The notes below the pieces were generated by a model. The model was not told the origin of the DNA and did no database searches. It saw nothing but the letters and a program-made list of their open reading frames with translations. DNA of 61,175 nucleotides from Burkholderiales bacterium (GTDB lineage: Bacteria; Pseudomonadota; Gammaproteobacteria; Burkholderiales; Ga0077523), in the NCBI GenBank assembly GCA_019747905.1, contig JAIEQG010000047.1, forward strand, positions 1 to 61,175, given 5' to 3'. The position numbers were made by a program, and so were the translations under genes. How positions within the stretch are numbered: position 1 is the first letter of the stretch; each line of letters begins with the position of its first letter. Of the stretch, positions 56,908-61,175 are shown piece after piece.

Positions 56908-58119
56908 ATGTCCACGCTCTGTTTCCGGGGGCTGCGGGTCGCGATCGGCGCCGCGATGGCGTTGGCCGCGCTCTCTGTGTGGGGTGAACGATACGTTGGT
57001 CCAGGGGTGACCGAAAACGAGATCCGGCTCGGGCAAACGATGCCGTATAGCGGGCCGCTCTCGGCTTACGGGGCCATCGGTCGGGCGCAGGTTGCCTATT
57101 TTCGCAAGCTCAACGACGGTGGCGGGATCAACGGGCGAAAGATCCGCTTGATCAGCCTCGACGATGGGTACATTCCTGGCAAGACCGTTGAACATGCTCG
57201 ACGGCTGGTGGAACATGACGATGTCCTGCTGATTTTCAGCGCCGTCGGGACGGTGACCAATCTCGCCGTTCGCAAGTACTACAACGAAAGGAAGATCCCC
57301 CACGTCTTTACGGGGGGCGGTGACGCCGCCTGGGCGGAGCCGGACAGGTTTCCGTGGACCATCGGCTGGATGCCGTCCTTTCGGAAGGAGGCGCGTCTGT
57401 ACGGCATGCACATTCTGCAGACCCGTCCTGCGGCCAGGATAGCGGTGCTGCATTCGAACGACGACTACGGCAAGGAATACCTCGCCGGGCTAAAGGATGG
57501 ATTGGGCAACCGGGCGAGTGAAATGATCGTTGCGACCCAATCCTTCGAATGGGCCGATCCCACGGTCGACACCCAGATCGTGAGCCTGAAGGCGTCCGGC
57601 GCGGATACGTTGTTCACTGCGACGGCCGGCAAGCAAGCATCCCAGGCCCTCCGCAAGGTCGGGGAGCTCGGGTGGCGTCCGGCGCACTACACGGCAGTGC
57701 CGGCGTCGTCACCGTCGGCCATCCTGCAGCCAGCGGGCCTGGAGAAAGCGGTGGGAATGATCACCGCGTACTACGCCAAGGACCCCACCGCGACCAATCT
57801 CCAATCAGACGCTGCGGTTCGCGATTATTGGGCGTGGGCTCGAAAGTACTATGAAGGCGATGCGGCGGATAACATCGCTGCGTATGGTTATCAGGTAGCT
57901 CAGGCGATCGAGCATGTGTTGCGTGCCTGCGGGGAGGATTTGTCACGGGAGGGCATCATGCGAGCGGTGACGAACCTTCGCGACGTCGAACTGCCGATGC
58001 TGCTGCCCGGCGTAAAGGTCAACACCAGCCGGACGGACTACAGCCCGATCGAGCAGTTCATCTACATGCGCTTCGACGGGAAGGAATGGGTTCCCTTCGG
58101 TTCCGTCGTGTCACCCTGA
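56908..58119 (+). CDS. branched-chain-amino-acid-type ABC binding protein
   Basis: A 403-residue periplasmic binding protein of the LivK/Peripla_BP_6 type. Signal peptide: VAIGAAMALAALSVWG. The binding domain begins IRLGQTMPYSGPLSAYGAIG and YFRKLNDGGGINGRKIRLIS, with DDGYIPGKTVEHARRLVEHD next. The inter-domain segment IAVLHSNDDYGKEYLAG is family-typical. A very strong ribosome-binding site (AAAAGGAGGAG) precedes ATG 56908. Permease and ATPase genes do not follow, so it is an orphan component. Many such proteins bind aromatic or other carboxylates, not only amino acids. Confidence 0.9.
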   Translation: MSTLCFRGLRVAIGAAMALAALSVWGERYVGPGVTENEIRLGQTMPYSGPLSAYGAIGRAQVAYFRKLNDGGGINGRKIRLISLDDGYIPGKTVEHARRLVEHDDVLLIFSAVGTVTNLAVRKYYNERKIPHVFTGGGDAAWAEPDRFPWTIGWMPSFRKEARLYGMHILQTRPAARIAVLHSNDDYGKEYLAGLKDGLGNRASEMIVATQSFEWADPTVDTQIVSLKASGADTLFTATAGKQASQALRKVGELGWRPAHYTAVPASSPSAILQPAGLEKAVGMITAYYAKDPTATNLQSDAAVRDYWAWARKYYEGDAADNIAAYGYQVAQAIEHVLRACGEDLSREGIMRAVTNLRDVELPMLLPGVKVNTSRTDYSPIEQFIYMRFDGKEWVPFGSVVSP

Positions 58120-58165
58120 TTTCGCAGGCGTCGACCGGTTCGATCGAACCGGTCACGCCACCAAG

Positions 58166-59869
58166 TCAGTTCGTCAGCAACAACGAAGGCTCGAAACCCA
58201 CCCGCAGCGCACCCCAGTGCCTGCCGCCGATGTGGATCGGCAGGGACAGGTCGTTCAGGAGTTCGCCGGTGTCGCGCATGTAGGACTGCAACAGTGACTC
58301 GGTCGTGCTGCGCGCCGCGCGCAATCCCGTGTCGTCGTCGAACTTGCGCTTTACGCGGCTGTGCAGCAGATCCTTCGCGCGATCGCCGCTCGGCGGTTGC
58401 GAATACTTGGTGTTGTGCGAGGGCGTGTAGCCGTTCTGGTCGACGCAGAAGCTGTAGCGCAGGCCGTCCATTTCGCCCAGGACCCCGTCGAGGTGCTTGC
58501 GCAGGCCGTCTTCGATGCGAGTGTCGTAGCTTGTGCGGAACTTGGGCGGATCGGAGCCCGGGATCGGCTGATAGTTGGTATCGAAGAGGTCGAGGCCCTG
58601 GCCGGCCTGCTCGGTGAGCCATGCTTCGATACGATCGCGATAGTCCTCGGCGATCGCGAACACCCGGTCGAACGCGCTCGACCCCAGGCGAAACCGCGCC
58701 ACGAGACTCTGGACGCGTTCGGTCGAATCGCGCAGCTCGCGCGATTGTTCGAGCGACTCGGTCATCTTGCGCCCGGCATCCTGCGACAGGTCGTGGATCT
58801 CGGTCACCTTGCCGTTGATGTCGGTGTTGGTGCGCGCGAGCCCCTGCATCGCCTCGGTGATCTCGCCGAGCTGGTTGGTCATGACGCCGAAGTCGCTCAC
58901 CATGGTCTGGAACTTGGTGGAGGAGCGTTCCACCACTTCACGCGTGTGCTGCGCATCCTCGTTGATGCGCTCGGTTTCGCCGAGAGTGTTCTCCACCAGG
59001 TGGATCATGTTCGACGTGGACTCGGAAATGACGCCCGTCGCCGACTTGACCTTCTCGGCGAGCTTGCGCACCTCGTCGGCTACCACCGCGAAGCCACGAC
59101 CCACTTCACCGGCACGAGCGGCCTCGATGGCGGCATTCAATGCGAGCAGGTTGGTCTGGTCGGAGATGTCGTTGATGAGGATGCCGATCTCGCGGATCGA
59201 CCGCGACGTACTGGAGAGTTCCTGCACCGTCGTGGTGAATGCGGAAAGGCGAGTGCTGATGCCGTGTATGCGTTCGACCACCTTCAGCAACTCGTCGTAG
59301 GACTGGCGAGCCGTGTCCAGGTTGTGGTCGGTGGATTTCGCCAGCGATTCGGTGTGCTGGGTGATGGTGCCCATCGCACTGCTGACTTCATTGCTCGCGT
59401 TGAAGATGACGTCGGTCAGTTCGCCCTGATGCCGGGCACTCACCGCCGTCCCGTTCATGAGCTTGGTCATGCGCGTGGCACCTATGGCGATGCCGACGCT
59501 CATCTGGCGGGTGTCTGTGACCATGGACCGAACACGGTCCACGAGCGTGGCCACGTGGTTCATCGGCTCGCCGAGAACCGTGCCGGCGACAGCGGGGCAC
59601 GGTTCCGTCAGGTCTGCCCGCAATTGCGAGATCCGACCGAGGTAGGCGGTCGCCGCATCGAGAGGTGCCACGACCCTGGTCCGGAGCCACCAGACGGCAG
59701 CCAGGCCAGCAAGGGCGGAGAGGATGGCGAGGGAAACGGCGATGGCACCACTGGTGCCGGCCAGGATCGCCCCCCAAGGGAGCACGGCCAGAACGCCGAT
59801 CAGGCCGTAAGCGGGGAGGAAGGAACGGGGAAGGGGCCGGCCGGGGCGGGCAGAGGATGACTGATCCAC
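58166..59869 (-). CDS. methyl-accepting chemotaxis protein with C-terminal sensor-like domain
   Basis: A 567-residue chemoreceptor. Two adjacent TM helices lie at ~20-38 and ~42-63, with no periplasmic domain between them. The signalling domain has the highly conserved tip [20 protein letters not shown] and [17 protein letters not shown] (~235-275). After the signalling helices a further ~165-residue cytoplasmic domain contains [20 protein letters not shown], then [20 protein letters not shown] and ALRVGF. This Cache/PAS-like module would be the sensor, placed after the output domain. It is convergent with the binding-protein gene 46 bases away. Confidence 0.9.
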   Translation of the reverse strand: MDQSSSARPGRPLPRSFLPAYGLIGVLAVLPWGAILAGTSGAIAVSLAILSALAGLAAVWWLRTRVVAPLDAATAYLGRISQLRADLTEPCPAVAGTVLGEPMNHVATLVDRVRSMVTDTRQMSVGIAIGATRMTKLMNGTAVSARHQGELTDVIFNASNEVSSAMGTITQHTESLAKSTDHNLDTARQSYDELLKVVERIHGISTRLSAFTTTVQELSSTSRSIREIGILINDISDQTNLLALNAAIEAARAGEVGRGFAVVADEVRKLAEKVKSATGVISESTSNMIHLVENTLGETERINEDAQHTREVVERSSTKFQTMVSDFGVMTNQLGEITEAMQGLARTNTDINGKVTEIHDLSQDAGRKMTESLEQSRELRDSTERVQSLVARFRLGSSAFDRVFAIAEDYRDRIEAWLTEQAGQGLDLFDTNYQPIPGSDPPKFRTSYDTRIEDGLRKHLDGVLGEMDGLRYSFCVDQNGYTPSHNTKYSQPPSGDRAKDLLHSRVKRKFDDDTGLRAARSTTESLLQSYMRDTGELLNDLSLPIHIGGRHWGALRVGFEPSLLLTN

Positions 59870-60386
59870 GCGAGACCTCGCGGGTTTGTCGCACGCAATT
59901 GACAGGGCGCGTGGATGCCCGTGAACCGGTTTACGGCCCCGGCACCTTCGACTTGAACGGTTTCAGGCTCCTGGCACCCGCCCCCCGGCCGCCCGCCCTA
60001 ACTCCCGCAGCGGGACTGGCCCGGTTCCGGGGGGAAGGCCGGCCGCAAGGCAGTGGCGGACCGGCGAATTCGGCATCGTTTCGGGCGTTGACGCTGCGGG
60101 AGGCGGCGCTGACGCCGGTCCAGTAGGTTCCGCGGATGACGTCGACATGACGCTGCCGGAGCGTTCGGACCAGGCGCCGTATGACTGTGCCTAATGCGGC
60201 ATCCCGGGTGGCGGCGGGCGGTCGACGAATGCAGTCTGGACCTACGAAGTGCCGTATCCTGACGCGGCTGCGATCCGGGGGGCCTGGCATTCCATCCAAA
60301 AAACGTGGACGGGGTCGCCACAGGCTAGCGTGCGCAGAGAGCGCGGCGGTTGGTGAATACAATCCATCAATGTCTGGGAGCGAAAC
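59870..60386. other. intergenic, no supported gene
   Basis: The 517 bases between the chemoreceptor start and the lipoprotein start contain only low-quality open frames on both strands, which look like by-products of GC-rich DNA. There is no good ribosome-binding site or known motif. It may hold the divergent promoters of both genes. ATACAAT at 60358-60364 is a possible -10 element just before the lipoprotein gene. Confidence 0.4.
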
Positions 60387-61049
60387 ATGATTCGAACGAT
60401 GAAGCACGCGTGGACCCTGTCATGGGCAGTCATGCTGCTGGTGTTGTGGGGGTGCCAGAGCGCGGGCACGCAGGCACCGGCCTCGGGCACTGCTGCCGAA
60501 GGGCAGCCCGCACCCGTGAAGAAGGAGACGAAGTCGGGCAAGCCGGAACTCTTCCAGGGCTACACGTGCTGCAACCTCCACCATGAGGACGACTGGATCA
60601 GCGACGCGAACTACGCGACTCTGCCGATGGTTCCCCTGGGGACACCGACGAAGGTCATGGGCTATGGGCGCTACCGCGTCCATACCGAGATGGGCGGCAA
60701 GAAGATGCGGCTCGGCCTCGACTATGGTCGCAAGCAGCAGACCCTGCAGGAGTGGGCGGCGAAGATGATCGTGCCCGAGGACCCGAAGGTGAAGCTCGCG
60801 ACCTTTCCGCCGCAGGTGCAGGACGCGATCAAGCAGGGGCGCGTGGCGGTCGGCATGACCAAGGAGCAGGTGATCATGTCCGTAGGTTACCCGCTGGCCA
60901 ACGAGAACCCGTCGCTGGATGCCCCCATGTGGCGGATGTGGGTTTCGAGCTTCGGTGAATATCAGCTCGTCTGGGACCGCGACGGCAAGGTGAAGGAGAT
61001 CGTGAGCGACTCCTTGAGCAAGAACATCATCGAGTACCGGGCGCCATAA
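60387..61049 (+). CDS. lipoprotein with BamE/SmpA-like C-terminus
   Basis: A 220-residue lipoprotein. Signal segment TLSWAVMLLVLWG ends in a lipobox (LWGC, Cys at about 23). A Pro/Thr/Lys linker follows, then a middle domain with TCCNLHHEDDWISDANYATL. The C-terminal ~70 residues (VAVGMTKEQVIMSVGYPLAN, then MWVSSFGEYQLVWDRDGKVK) match the SmpA/OmlA (BamE-like) pattern of G-M-(T/S)-xxxV-xxx-(L/V)-G-x-P. The CC pair in TCCN could bind metal or form a disulfide. An outer-membrane role is inferred. Confidence 0.75.
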   Translation: MIRTMKHAWTLSWAVMLLVLWGCQSAGTQAPASGTAAEGQPAPVKKETKSGKPELFQGYTCCNLHHEDDWISDANYATLPMVPLGTPTKVMGYGRYRVHTEMGGKKMRLGLDYGRKQQTLQEWAAKMIVPEDPKVKLATFPPQVQDAIKQGRVAVGMTKEQVIMSVGYPLANENPSLDAPMWRMWVSSFGEYQLVWDRDGKVKEIVSDSLSKNIIEYRAP

Positions 61050-61064
61050 GCGCGCTCCGTGGGG

Positions 61065-61095
61065 GCGCGGACGCTCGCAGACGAGGCGTCCGCGC
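61065..61095. terminator. 10-bp stem hairpin between convergent genes
   Basis: GCGCGGACGC at 61065-61074 and GCGTCCGCGC at 61086-61095 form a perfect 10-bp stem with an 11-base loop. It lies between the lipoprotein stop and the stop of the leftward partial gene, where a bidirectional terminator is expected. There is no T-run. Confidence 0.55.
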
Positions 61096-61103
61096 AGTAC
61101 CGA

Positions 61104-61175
61104 TCAGCGCGCTTCGCCGACGCCGGCCCTGACTTCTTCCAGCAGCCGGGCGGCCTCGCTGCCCTTTACCCGCGC
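61104..61175 (-). CDS. 3' end of a leftward gene, partial
   Basis: The last 72 bases read on the minus strand give 23 codons ending in TGA at 61104-61106: ...ARVKGSEAARLLEEVRAGVG then EAR. The helical, Glu/Arg-rich C-terminal end and the stop right after the terminator hairpin suggest a real gene that continues past the window. Too little is present to name it. Confidence 0.4.
   Translation of the reverse strand, partial: ARVKGSEAARLLEEVRAGVGEAR

Noticed and set aside
59931..60407. 158-codon minus-strand frame before the lipoprotein gene
   Set aside because: Low-complexity Arg/Pro/Ser composition, no ribosome-binding site, and it would overlap the lipoprotein start. No family was recognised.

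Overview
The window is a GC-rich chromosomal segment (Gly/Ala/Arg-rich proteins, GTG and TTG starts, tight 4-nt start/stop overlaps) from a proteobacterium. The biotin operon type, BrnTA, CoxG/CoxE, a one-domain-per-protein Mla-like operon, Tat-exported family-5 solute-binding proteins and a sigma-54 activator together suggest a betaproteobacterium (Burkholderiales or Rhodocyclales-like). This is inference from gene content, not a database match. No rRNA, tRNA or CRISPR array was seen.

Layout. 1-3900: small accessory genes, including a frameshifted secreted protein, a BrnT/BrnA toxin-antitoxin pair with a perfect palindromic operator, and REP-like inverted repeats. 3.9-10.5 kb: a large secreted arylsulfatase, a D,D-carboxypeptidase, a multi-TM/TPR glycosyltransferase-like protein, a phytanoyl-CoA-dioxygenase-type oxygenase and a second (ParE-like) toxin-antitoxin pair. 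10.5-12.6 kb: a PNPOx-fold protein and a dienelactone hydrolase fused to a SnoaL-like domain. 12.7-29.5 kb: an oligopeptide-type ABC importer (two tandem binding proteins, permease B, permease C, two ATPases). Its operon is split between the two permeases by about 9 kb. Just before permease B lies a five-unit tandem array of 233-234 bp. Each unit carries a degenerate copy of the permease's first codons plus hairpins.

The 9-kb insert (17.95-26.95 kb) is the most interesting part. It encodes two long secreted Gly/Asn/Ala-repeat proteins, a small secreted protein, a C39-family (double-glycine) peptidase, a secreted protein with a double-glycine-like site and, on the other strand, an outer-membrane beta-barrel with an N-terminal coiled coil and a sigma-54 activator. 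The order and protein types resemble the Pseudomonas functional-amyloid (Fap) system, with fibre subunits, FapD-like peptidase, FapE-like protein and FapF-like pore. The fibre bodies, however, are Gly-rich in the style of mycobacterial PGRS proteins rather than Fap repeats. A -24/-12 element and two dyads 90 bp apart sit in front of the first fibre gene, matching the encoded activator. My reading is a divergent, sigma-54-controlled extracellular fibre system inserted into a transporter operon.

29.6-40.6 kb: an M1-like metallopeptidase, a ChaN-PDZ protein, a SnoaL protein and an SDR in one leftward run; a BTAD regulator; a metallo-beta-lactamase-fold hydrolase; a LysR regulator; a beta-propeller; Ohr; another SnoaL protein; and a RidA relative. 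40.8-45.2 kb: the biotin operon bioB-bioF-bioA-bioD behind a BirA-type operator, without bioC or bioH. 45.2-51.7 kb: a leftward group of hydroxyacid/alcohol-metabolism genes. 51.8-54.7 kb: an Mla/Mce-type lipid-transport operon whose ATPase slot holds a protein lacking a Walker A motif. 54.7-56.6 kb: CoxG and CoxE. 56.9-61.2 kb: a branched-chain-amino-acid-type binding protein, a chemoreceptor with a C-terminal sensor-like domain, a lipoprotein and the 3' end of a further leftward gene.

Four intergenic loci (11.2, 15.8-16.9, 40.7 and 44.4 kb) share one family of paired G/C-rich hairpins.
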